A DNA stretch of 64,000 nucleotides, taken from the NCBI GenBank assembly GCA_028293745.1, contig JAQGOF010000091.1, forward strand, positions 1-64,000, given 5' to 3'. Shown in pieces: positions 24,216 to 32,122 of this stretch. The notes beneath the pieces are model-generated. The model did not search any database and was not told the origin of the DNA. It was given only the letters and a program-made list of their open reading frames with translations. The DNA comes from Gammaproteobacteria bacterium (GTDB taxonomy: Bacteria; Pseudomonadota; Gammaproteobacteria; Steroidobacterales; Steroidobacteraceae). The translations under genes were made by a program, and so were the position numbers. Every line of letters begins with the position of its first letter. The first letter of the stretch is position 1.

Positions 24216-25921
24216 CGGCTTGCCTTCCGCGCCCGCCCGCCTTTGGCCGGGCGGGCCGTCTCGACCTCGCTTCGATCGAGCAGGTATTCCAGGCCGCCCA
24301 CACGGTACCAGCGGTAGCCGTAGCCTTCCATGACGAGGCGATGCTTACCGGCCTCGTCAGCGCGGCTGTGATCGCTCGACAGCAGGTTGACCAGCAACCG
24401 GCCCGCATCGCCCACACCTGCCGAAAACACAATCTCCCGCGGCCTGGCGTCCAGGTTGTGGACGAACAACACTGAGTTGTTTCGCCAGTCGTACCGCATC
24501 ACCAGTATGGCGTGATCCCGGGTTGGGATGACCTCGTAGTCACCCCAGCCGATTTCCGGGACTTCCTTTCTCATCCGGATGATGCGCTCGGTCCAGTTGA
24601 GCATCGAGTTGGGATCGCGGCGTTGCTGCGCCACATTGACGTGTTCGTAACCAAACGCGCCTTTGCTGATGACGGGAACCACTGGACGCGGGTTCTTCGT
24701 GAATCCGGCATTGGGTTCATCGGACCATTGCATGGGTGTCCGGGCGGCCGTGCGCTCGGGCAGCGACAGATCGTCGCCCATTCCCAACTCATCGCCGTAA
24801 CGGATCACCGGCGTACCGGGCAGAGTGAACATCAGGCTGTAGGCAAGCTCGATGCGGCGCCGGTCACCTTCCAGCATCGGCGCGAGGCGGCGTCGGATCC
24901 CCCTGCCGTACAACTGCATCCGCGGTTCCGGGCCGAACGCTTTGAAGACTGTCTTCCCCTGCTCCGGGGTGAGTCTGCCGAGATCCAGCTCGTCATGATT
25001 GCGCAGGAACAAGCCCCACTGCGCCGTGGCGGGCCGCGGCTTGGTCGCCTCGAGCGCCTTCGCCAGGGGCCGCGAATCACTGGCGGCGAGTGCATAGAAC
25101 AGGTTCTGGTTCACCTGGAAGTTGAACATCATGTGCATCCGGTCGCCGTCCGTGCCGAAATACTCCATGTCGGTATCAGGCAGTACGTTGGCTTCGGCCA
25201 GGATGATGGAGTCGCCCTCCCGCCATTGGAGGAATTCGCGAATGGTCCGCAACATGTCGTATTGCTCCATCGGTTTCCTGATCCCGGGCCCTTTCTTCGA
25301 GATGACGAACGGCACTGCATCCATGCGAAAGCCCGAGACACCGAGCTGAATCCAGAATCCCATGATTTTCAGGATTTCAGCCTGCACGTGCGGATTGGAG
25401 GTGTTCAGGTCCGGTTGGAAGTCATAGAAGCGGTGGAAGTACCATGCGCGCGCAACCGGGTCGTACGTCCAGGTTGATTTCTGGACGCCCGGAAACACCA
25501 TCCCGCGGTTGGCATCGGGCGGCTTTTTCTTCGACCACACGTACCAGTCGCGATATCTGGAGTGTGGGTCCCGCCGCGCTTCCTTGAACCAGGGATGCTG
25601 GTTCGAAGTATGGTTCACGACGAGGTCGATGATTACCCGGATACCGCGCTGCTTCGCTGCATGCGTGAATTCAACGAAATCACCCAGCGTCCCGTAGCGG
25701 GAGTCCGAATTGTAATAGTCGGAGACATCGTAGCCGTCGTCCTTCCCCGGCGAGGACTGGATGGGCATGAGCCAGATTGCGGTGACGCCCAGTCCGTGCA
25801 GGTAGTCCAGACGGCGCATCAGGCCGTCGAAGTCTCCAATCCCATCGCCGTTGGCATCCATGAAGGTTGCCACCGACAGGCAATAGATGACCGCGTTCTT
25901 GTACCAGAGATCATTAATCAT
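24209..25921 (-). CDS. GH13 alpha-amylase family enzyme, trehalose synthase-like
   Basis: A 570-residue cytosolic protein without a signal peptide. The catalytic triad is visible: nucleophile D201 (GFRMDAVPF), acid/base E243 (ILAEANV) and D310 (RNHDELDL). It begins LWYKNAVIYCLSVATFMDAN and has the GH13 calcium-site DANGDGIGD and VVNHTS. The closest pattern is the GH13_16 trehalose synthase group, but single-domain amylosucrase- or glucosidase-like specificity cannot be excluded. I chose ATG 25921 over the in-frame TTG at 25957. It follows the TonB receptor gene on the same strand after 113 bases and may be its operon partner. Confidence 0.82.
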   Translation of the reverse strand: MINDLWYKNAVIYCLSVATFMDANGDGIGDFDGLMRRLDYLHGLGVTAIWLMPIQSSPGKDDGYDVSDYYNSDSRYGTLGDFVEFTHAAKQRGIRVIIDLVVNHTSNQHPWFKEARRDPHSRYRDWYVWSKKKPPDANRGMVFPGVQKSTWTYDPVARAWYFHRFYDFQPDLNTSNPHVQAEILKIMGFWIQLGVSGFRMDAVPFVISKKGPGIRKPMEQYDMLRTIREFLQWREGDSIILAEANVLPDTDMEYFGTDGDRMHMMFNFQVNQNLFYALAASDSRPLAKALEATKPRPATAQWGLFLRNHDELDLGRLTPEQGKTVFKAFGPEPRMQLYGRGIRRRLAPMLEGDRRRIELAYSLMFTLPGTPVIRYGDELGMGDDLSLPERTAARTPMQWSDEPNAGFTKNPRPVVPVISKGAFGYEHVNVAQQRRDPNSMLNWTERIIRMRKEVPEIGWGDYEVIPTRDHAILVMRYDWRNNSVLFVHNLDARPREIVFSAGVGDAGRLLVNLLSSDHSRADEAGKHRLVMEGYGYRWYRVGGLEYLLDRSEVETARPAKGGRARKASRQ

Positions 25922-26034
25922 GCGCGCCGTGGGAGCTGTGGAGGAGCGGTATATCAATCGCTCCGCAGGCCATCGGTTCCCAGTGGAACACGGTTTCCCT
26001 CAGCTCGAGCTCCAGGTCGCCCGATTGCCGCGGC

Positions 26035-28464
26035 TCATTGCTCCTTTAGCGAATAGCTCAGAGTGAGCCCGACCGTTCGCGGCGTCGACACGATGGCCTG
26101 GTAATTCGGACCGTAGTTGAACGGGTCCGAGTACGAGTTGATTCCGAGCTGGTTGGTAAGATTGTTGACGTAAACGGTGCTCAGCCAATGGGACCGGGTG
26201 AAGCTCAGCCTCGTGTCGACAATGGTGTACCCGCCCACCTTCGGTATGGTCGCCGAAAGCGCGGGAATGATGGAGCTTTGATAGTGAGCACTGGCTGCGA
26301 GGCGCAACTCGCCACCCGCCAGGGCAACGTGACCATACTCGACCGTGAGAGCCACGCTGGATTTGGGAGTTCCGGGCAGCGGCGTGCCCACATCTGGAAG
26401 AGGCACTGACACCCCGGCCCGCGCCAGGTCCGTTATTGATGTCAGCGCAGTCTTGTCGTACGTGTAGTCCAGCTGCCCTGTGAAGTGGTCGGTGATGGCG
26501 GCGAAAAGCTCCGTCTCGAAGCCCCGGCTGTACGCCGAACCGACGTTGACTGCTCCCGGCAGCACGAGCGGGGTGAGCTGGGCGCCCTCCTGTACGTTAT
26601 GCCACTCTATGTCGAAGACCGCCGCCGAGTACCGAAAGCGATTGAGCAAGGTTCCCTTGATGCCCACCTCATAGTTGTCAGCCTTGTCGGGCGCGAGCTT
26701 GTAGAGCTCCGGCGGGGTAGTGTAGGACACCGCCGGCTCGCTAGCGGGCAGCGCATTGACGCCGCCGCGGCGGAAGCCCTGCGACCAGGTCGCGTAGACG
26801 AGGTTCGTCCTGTTCAGCTGGTACGCGGTGTTGACCTTCCACAGTGCGCGCCGCCACGAGTCGCTCAACGATACGTTCGCAATCGAACCCGCGCCGTCAA
26901 ACAGCAGGCCGGTCTGCTGGGCCTGGGAGACGGTTTGTTTGAAGACGCGGGCGCCCCCAGTGACGCTCCAGGCTGTCGTCAGGTGATAGGTGGCCTCGCC
27001 GAACACGGCGAAATCCTTGAAGCTCGTCTCAAAGTCACCGATGTAGGCCTGGTCCTTGACGATCGGGATGCCATCGATGTAGGTCGGTGGAGAGCCGGGC
27101 GTGAAAGCTGTCTCTCCGATTCCACACTGCGATGGAGTGACACCGTCGCCTGCGCTGATCCCATAGATCGGAGCGCATGCGTTGAAGTAGTCCAGGTAAC
27201 CATTATAGAACTCGTGCTCCTGGATGTTCGTCGTCTGGTGTTTGAAAAACAGGCCTCCCACCCAGTCGAATGCGCCACCCGTCTTGGAGGCGAGACGGAT
27301 CTCCTGCGACCAGGGCTTGTCATCGAGCACATCATGTCCGGTCACCAGGATACGGGGATTGGCGCCGTACAGTGACGGATAAAAAGGAAAGTACGAGTAC
27401 AGGTGCGTGAGGTCGCTGCTCGTGTGGTTGACATGATGCGCCCACGACGTGTTCGAAGTCAGGGTAGCGAAGCCGAGCTCGTATTCTGCAGTCAGGGCCA
27501 CGAGATCCACCGTGTCCTGCGTTGACGCCCGGGTATTGTCGGTGGACTGCAATGTATCCACGCCATACAAGGGGGCAGCGTACGGGAATCCCGAAGCGGT
27601 CGAGCGCTGATGGTAGTAGGTAAGTTGCGCATGAAACGCATCGTTCGGTTTCCACAGGGCCGCAACTCGCGCCGTGCGGTATCCGTAGGCATTGACCCCC
27701 TTTTGAGAGTACGTCGCCGGCGGACTCAGCAGGTTCGTTGGATCGGCTGCAATCGGTGCGCCGGCGGAATCGAGCCGATACAGGTTCGGCTGGTTTATGA
27801 AGCCGGCCTCGTTGGTCAGACTGGCATTGAGACGCACGGCGAAGGTATCTGACAAAGGAAGATTCAGCATTCCACTGACGTCTTCATTTGGTGCGTGAGT
27901 ATGCGATGTATCGCTGATCCCAACCTCGACTTTGGCATCAAAGGCCCTGGGGTCAGGTGCGTTTTGCACGAATCGGATCGTGCCGCCCAGCGAGCCCGAG
28001 CCATACAGGGTCCCTTGCGGACCGCGCAGTATCTCCACGTGATCCAGATCCTGGAGACGCAGGTTGACGAACAACGGCGTGTCGTCGACATAGGTCGCCA
28101 CCGGCGGAACCACCGGGGTGGCCAGCGCCAGCTGACCTGCTGTTGCCTCGCTGTTCAATCCTCGAATGATCAGCGTCGCGCCGTTCACACCCCCAAAGGG
28201 TCCCTTGTCGGTAACGTTCACTCCGGCCATCGAGTGCGCAAGTGACGAGATATCCTGAATGCCGGCTTGTTCCAGTGACGCGCCAGTAACTGCCGTAATA
28301 CTGATCGGAAGATCCTGGGCCGAAACCGCCCTGCGCGTGGCCGTCACGAGGACTTCCTGCAAGCCGGCTTCCTGTACTCCGGCATCATCGGCATAGACAG
28401 CCGTGCCGTAGAGGGCAGTCAGGACCGCCGCCGTTATGGACGCAGGGGTGTTTGTTGTTTTCAT
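26035..28464 (-). CDS. TonB-dependent outer-membrane receptor (riboswitch-controlled)
   Basis: An 809-residue protein. It has a signal peptide, a TonB-box-like LQEVLVTATRR, a plug domain (about 45-165: DLPISITAVTGASLEQAGIQ, VEILRGPQGTLYGSGSLGGT) and a 22-strand barrel ending in a beta-signal (VGLTLSYSLKEQ). It imports a substrate across the outer membrane using TonB energy. The plug is of the common iron-complex/vitamin/carbohydrate type, so substrate is not readable from it. The ATG at 28464 is preceded by GGAGA. The long leader holds a ykkC-class riboswitch, pointing to guanidine-related control. Confidence 0.92.
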   Translation of the reverse strand: MKTTNTPASITAAVLTALYGTAVYADDAGVQEAGLQEVLVTATRRAVSAQDLPISITAVTGASLEQAGIQDISSLAHSMAGVNVTDKGPFGGVNGATLIIRGLNSEATAGQLALATPVVPPVATYVDDTPLFVNLRLQDLDHVEILRGPQGTLYGSGSLGGTIRFVQNAPDPRAFDAKVEVGISDTSHTHAPNEDVSGMLNLPLSDTFAVRLNASLTNEAGFINQPNLYRLDSAGAPIAADPTNLLSPPATYSQKGVNAYGYRTARVAALWKPNDAFHAQLTYYHQRSTASGFPYAAPLYGVDTLQSTDNTRASTQDTVDLVALTAEYELGFATLTSNTSWAHHVNHTSSDLTHLYSYFPFYPSLYGANPRILVTGHDVLDDKPWSQEIRLASKTGGAFDWVGGLFFKHQTTNIQEHEFYNGYLDYFNACAPIYGISAGDGVTPSQCGIGETAFTPGSPPTYIDGIPIVKDQAYIGDFETSFKDFAVFGEATYHLTTAWSVTGGARVFKQTVSQAQQTGLLFDGAGSIANVSLSDSWRRALWKVNTAYQLNRTNLVYATWSQGFRRGGVNALPASEPAVSYTTPPELYKLAPDKADNYEVGIKGTLLNRFRYSAAVFDIEWHNVQEGAQLTPLVLPGAVNVGSAYSRGFETELFAAITDHFTGQLDYTYDKTALTSITDLARAGVSVPLPDVGTPLPGTPKSSVALTVEYGHVALAGGELRLAASAHYQSSIIPALSATIPKVGGYTIVDTRLSFTRSHWLSTVYVNNLTNQLGINSYSDPFNYGPNYQAIVSTPRTVGLTLSYSLKEQ

Positions 28465-28510
28465 TGGGTCTCCGCCGGCAAGTTGACGCACTCGCGGAAG
28501 AGACCTGAAC

Positions 28511-28566
28511 GCATCGCCCGGGAAGTTCCCTGGGGGGAGATCGTCCCGGAGACACAACAGCTCTCC
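28511..28566 (-). promoter_or_regulatory. Candidate expression platform of the riboswitch
   Basis: Between the aptamer and the receptor start, the minus-strand RNA can form mutually exclusive helices. GGGAGATC of the aptamer 3' end (28574-28581) pairs perfectly with GATCTCCC at 28535-28542, and GCCCGGGA (28578-28585) pairs with TCCCGGGC at 28516-28523. A further segment, GTCTCCG (28547-28553), is the exact complement of the receptor Shine-Dalgarno region CGGAGAC (28468-28474). There is no T-tract, so translational control is more likely than termination. This is inference from base pairing. Confidence 0.45.
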
Positions 28567-28571
28567 GCAAC

Positions 28572-28682
28572 CAGATCTCCCGGGCTTTTATCCCGCCGTG
28601 TATCCGCAGGGCACGAGCGCTTGCGGACTGCCTCTCTCGGACCAGTCACCCACCCGCAGGCGGGCCGGAACCCTAGACGCAC
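28572..28682 (-). ncRNA. ykkC-class riboswitch aptamer, probably guanidine-I
   Basis: Read on the minus strand, the conserved blocks of the ykkC aptamer occur in order and spacing: CTAGGGTTCCGG (28676-28665), a short hairpin CCCG-CCTG-CGGG, GACTGGTCCGAGAG (28647-28634), a variable stem, then ACACGGC (28601-28595) and GGGATAAAAGCCCGGGAGA (28594-28576). These are the near-invariant elements of Rfam RF00442. The form fits subtype 1 (guanidine). Subtype-2 relatives bind ppGpp, PRPP or nucleotides and share parts of the core, so ligand identity needs a test. It lies about 110 bases upstream of the TonB receptor ATG. Confidence 0.88.
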
Positions 28683-28937
28683 ATTTATGCAAGTCGCTGC
28701 AAACTGCGTGCCGGATCAGGTATCGCCACCGGGAACGTGGCATTAGCCTTTGAAAATGCAAACTTACGGGTGGGTTGCGGGTTGGGTGCAAGCAGGAGCC
28801 GCCAGACACCAGGTGGCCTGACCGCACCAGCACAGAGCAGTCTGCCGGGTGTTGCCCTAACACTGCACGGTGGCAGACACTGGTCGCTCGCAGATGTCGG
28901 AAATAACTGAGCAGAAAGAAGGTACTTTACTGGCCCC

Positions 28938-30335
28938 ATGAATACCCAAAGCCCCGCGCGCCTGGAAAGCAGCACCATTCGGCCCATTCCGCTGACCGAA
29001 CGGCACGGCACGGCGGGCGACTTGTTCACCGTGTGGTTCGGCACGAACTTCATGCTGTTGACCATTGTCACCGGCGGTCTCGCGGTAACCGTCTTCGCGC
29101 TGCCGTTCGGGTGGGCATTGGTCGGCCTGAGCGTGGGCAACCTGGTCGGTGCGATCTTCATGGCGCTCCATTCGGCACAGGGTCCCAGGCTCGGCGTTCC
29201 ACAGATGGTCCAGACACGTGGCCAGTTCGGCTCCCTTGGATCCGTTCTGGTCGTTGCCATCGTGCTCGTCATGTATGTGGGATTCCTGGCGTCCAACCTG
29301 GTCCTCGGTGGCGAGGCGCTGGTCAGTATTGCCCCGGGCATGCCGGATACACCGGGCATTGCGGTGGTTGCGGTATTGAGTGTCATCGCCGCGGTCTTCG
29401 GATACGACGTGATTCATACCTATGCGCGGGTCACGACCTACATTGCGTGCGCCGCCCTGGCCGTCACTTTTGCGTGGATCATCTGGGTGCATGGCCTGCC
29501 CGCGGATTTTCTGTCACGCAACACCCTGAACCTCTCAGGGTTCCTGAGCACCGTTTCGACGGCGGCGCTCTGGCAGATCGCTTACGCGCCCTACGTGTCC
29601 GATTATTCGCGCTACATGCCGGCCGACACGGGCGCACGATCCGCCTTCTGGGCGAGTTTCTGGGGCTGTTCTCTGGGTTCCATGCTGCCCATGGCCCTGG
29701 GAGCGATGGTGGGCATCGCAGCTCCCAAGGGAGCAAGTCTCGTCGCGGGGCTTGCGGCATTGACCCATGGCATAGCTCCGTTGATCCTCATAGTTCTATC
29801 CGTTGGCGTAGCGACGGCCAATGCCATGAATCTCTACTGCGGCGCTCTATCCACCATGACGCTCGGCCAGACTCTGGTTCCGAGCTGGTCGCCCGGAGCG
29901 ACCGCCCGAACCGTCATCTCACTGGCTATTTTCGCGCTGTCACTGACGGGAGCATTGCTCGGAAAGAACTCCTTCATGGTCAATTACGAGAATTTCATAC
30001 TGCTCCTGCTATACGTACTCGTGCCGTGGACGGCGATCAACCTGGTTGACTACTACCTGCTGAGGCATGGCCAGTACGATGTCGATTCCTTCTTTCGGCA
30101 TGATGGCGGCATCTACGGCCGGATCAACGGCGTGGCGGTCGGCTGTTATCTGTTGGGAATTCTCGTGCAACTGCCATTCATCAACACGCCGCTGTACCGG
30201 GGTTTCATCGCCCGCGCACTGGGCGGGGTCGATCTGTCCTGGATCGCCGGCCTTGCCATCACGGGCCCTGCCTACTATTGGCTCGCCAAACGGTTAACAT
30301 CCGAGTCGGAAGCCGTTGTCGCTGGAGCAAAGTAG
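28938..30335 (+). CDS. NCS1-family permease (cytosine/purine/allantoin type)
   Basis: A 465-residue inner-membrane protein with about 12 membrane helices. The N-terminus has the NCS1 entry region (ERHGTAGDLFTVWFGTNFML), then QMVQTRGQFGSLGSVLVV and APYVSDYSRYMPADTG, typical of the CodB/purine-cytosine permease branch. It imports nucleobases or related nitrogen-rich compounds with protons or sodium. It is divergent from the riboswitch-controlled TonB receptor and is immediately followed by an SDR gene. Together these suggest an uptake and catabolic unit for a nitrogen compound. Confidence 0.88.
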   Translation: MNTQSPARLESSTIRPIPLTERHGTAGDLFTVWFGTNFMLLTIVTGGLAVTVFALPFGWALVGLSVGNLVGAIFMALHSAQGPRLGVPQMVQTRGQFGSLGSVLVVAIVLVMYVGFLASNLVLGGEALVSIAPGMPDTPGIAVVAVLSVIAAVFGYDVIHTYARVTTYIACAALAVTFAWIIWVHGLPADFLSRNTLNLSGFLSTVSTAALWQIAYAPYVSDYSRYMPADTGARSAFWASFWGCSLGSMLPMALGAMVGIAAPKGASLVAGLAALTHGIAPLILIVLSVGVATANAMNLYCGALSTMTLGQTLVPSWSPGATARTVISLAIFALSLTGALLGKNSFMVNYENFILLLLYVLVPWTAINLVDYYLLRHGQYDVDSFFRHDGGIYGRINGVAVGCYLLGILVQLPFINTPLYRGFIARALGGVDLSWIAGLAITGPAYYWLAKRLTSESEAVVAGAK

Positions 30336-31148
30336 GTGGACCTCGAACTGCAACGACGCCGCGCCGTGGTGACTGGCGCGTCGCGTGGAATAGGCCGCGC
30401 CATTGCCCTCGCACTCGCCGCTGAAGGCGCGGATGTTGTGGCAGTCGCGCGCGACCGGGGGAAACTGGAGGAGCTCGCAGCAACAGCGGCTGGGGTTGGG
30501 GCCGGGCCCGAGGGCAACGCCGGGGCCAGCGCCGGAGCCGGGACGATCACCGTCCGCGCGGCCGATCTCTCGCAGGCTACGGCCGTTCAAGGCCTCACTG
30601 CGGAGCTGGAGACAGCCGACATCCTTGTATTCAACACCGGCGGTCCTCCTTTCGGCACAGCCGCGGAAACTACCGACGCGGTTTGGACCGCGCAGTTCGA
30701 GGCAATGTTTTTGAGCGCGATCCGGCTGACGCGGCTTGCGCTCCCGGGCATGCGCCGGCGCGGCTTCGGTCGCATCATGCTCGTGGTCTCCTCGGGTGTG
30801 ATTCAGCCGATTCCCAACCTGGCCATTTCAAATGCCATCCGCTCAGCCCTCGTCGGGTGGGCAAAGACCCTTGCCGGCGAGGTCGCAGGCGACGGTGTCA
30901 CGGTGAATTGCCTGGCTCCCGGACGGATCGCCACAGACCGCGTTGTAGAGTTCGACCAGAACCGTGCCCGTCGCGAAGGAATCAGCGTCGAAGAAGTCCA
31001 GAAGCAGTCGCGTTCGGCTATTCCCGTTGGCCGTTACGGCGCAGCAGATGAGTTTGCAGCCTTGGCGGCTTTCCTGGCGAGCCCGCGTTCTTCGTACATG
31101 ACTGGAAGTGTCATCCGAATCGACGGGGGCATGATTCGCAGCGTGTGA
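30336..31148 (+). CDS. Short-chain dehydrogenase/reductase with altered active site
   Basis: A 270-residue Rossmann protein. The cofactor motif is TGASRGIG (13-20), the core Asn is in VFNTGG, and a C-terminal GSVIRIDGG closes the fold. The catalytic YxxxK is absent: the aligned positions read SNAIR (165-169), with Ser for Tyr and Arg for Lys, while Ser152/153 is kept. This occurs in a divergent SDR branch annotated as 3-oxoacyl-ACP reductase-like. The start is GTG directly after the permease TAG, so the two are one operon. An Ala/Gly-rich insert lies at about 52-70. Confidence 0.85.
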   Translation: MDLELQRRRAVVTGASRGIGRAIALALAAEGADVVAVARDRGKLEELAATAAGVGAGPEGNAGASAGAGTITVRAADLSQATAVQGLTAELETADILVFNTGGPPFGTAAETTDAVWTAQFEAMFLSAIRLTRLALPGMRRRGFGRIMLVVSSGVIQPIPNLAISNAIRSALVGWAKTLAGEVAGDGVTVNCLAPGRIATDRVVEFDQNRARREGISVEEVQKQSRSAIPVGRYGAADEFAALAAFLASPRSSYMTGSVIRIDGGMIRSV

Positions 31149-31486
31149 TGATCCGCTGTTGGCGGGCGCGTTTGTTGACAGGGGCCATTGCCGGAGCGGC
31201 AGTTACTGGGCCGCCATCGGCGGCGCCCCGTTGCTGGCCCGTCAGTTGTTGCTAATCGCGTAAACCTTCCCGTGCGGCAGCTGCCCAGACCAACAGCGCC
31301 CCCGCCCGCGCCCGTGCGGGACTGCTGCACCACGACGTGAGTTACTGCGCGTTAACTGCCGGGCTACCGCATAAGCTGCTTACCCGGGCCACCCAGGTCA
31401 ACACATAACGTGGGGCTGTCGGGCGCATGAGCTGCCGCGGCCCCCTGCTAGACCGACGCATGGTTTAGGACCGACGCTCCCGCTCG
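31149..31486. other. Intergenic region
   Basis: About 340 bases without a supported gene. A small hairpin GCCGCC-ATC-GGCGGC lies near 31210-31225 after the SDR stop and could end that transcript. CCGACGC recurs three times near 31450-31500. Confidence 0.3.
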
Positions 31487-31996
31487 CTACGCCGACGCAT
31501 GAGCCTCGCGAGTCCGCGCAGCCTTTCTCGCTGCCGTGGACCTCTGCGTAGGCCCCTTGGTCCTCACAGCCTTCCGTGCCGCCGCAGAACGCTCGCCGCG
31601 AGTTCTTCGTCGCGCAGCTCCACTCGCCTGTTTGGCCAAGGCGCGATGCGATGCAGCGCTCGTTCCCTCACGTTTCAAAGCTCGAGTCGAGGCTCGCGAA
31701 CGCTTGGCTGTGGACTTGCGACGCGCTGGCGCGCCGTGCCCTCGTTCATAGTCCCGCGAGGCGCTCTGGCGAGTTTTCTCCGAGGACTTCCCCTTGCGGG
31801 GCGGCGGCAGTTCCACACCTGAGCGGCGCGCCTTCGACAAACCGATCGCAATTGCCTGCTTTGCAGACCGCGCGCCGTGTTTACCCTCGCGGATGTGGTC
31901 CATCTCCTCCTTGACGAATTCACCCGCCTGCGTGCTGGCAGCCTTGCCCTGCCGCTTGTCCCGCCGAGCCCGCTCCACTGTCTGTTTCTCTGGCAT
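31487..31996 (-). CDS. DUF6496 protein with histone-like basic tail
   Basis: A 169-residue protein. The N-terminal 65 residues carry the DUF6496 pattern (KQTVERARRDKRQGKAASTQ, AGEFVKEEMDHIREGKHGAR, AKQAIAIGLSKARRSG). The C-terminal 100 residues are Ala/Arg/Lys/Ser-rich and probably disordered, resembling histone H1-like or nucleic-acid-binding tails. DNA binding is likely but unproven. A clear AAGGAGAT precedes ATG 31996. The gene stands alone on its strand. Confidence 0.82.
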   Translation of the reverse strand: MPEKQTVERARRDKRQGKAASTQAGEFVKEEMDHIREGKHGARSAKQAIAIGLSKARRSGVELPPPRKGKSSEKTRQSASRDYERGHGAPARRKSTAKRSRASTRALKREGTSAASHRALAKQASGAARRRTRGERSAAARKAVRTKGPTQRSTAARKAARTREAHASA

Positions 31997-32122
31997 GCCT
32001 ATCTCCTTATGAACGATCACTCCCTGAAGATAGACACCAGCTGCCGCGGATCGCTATCGCCGGAGAACTCACCCGCGCGTCAGCTGTGTCCTACGCCCGA
32101 GCGCACCAGGCGGGCCATCGAA

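Noticed and set aside
24512-25477. 321-codon plus-strand frame
   Set aside because: Shadow of the GH13 gene, whose catalytic residues are all present.
28857-29492. 211-codon minus-strand frame between the receptor and permease genes
   Set aside because: Mostly antisense to the NCS1 permease and very His/Arg/Gln-rich; no Shine-Dalgarno.
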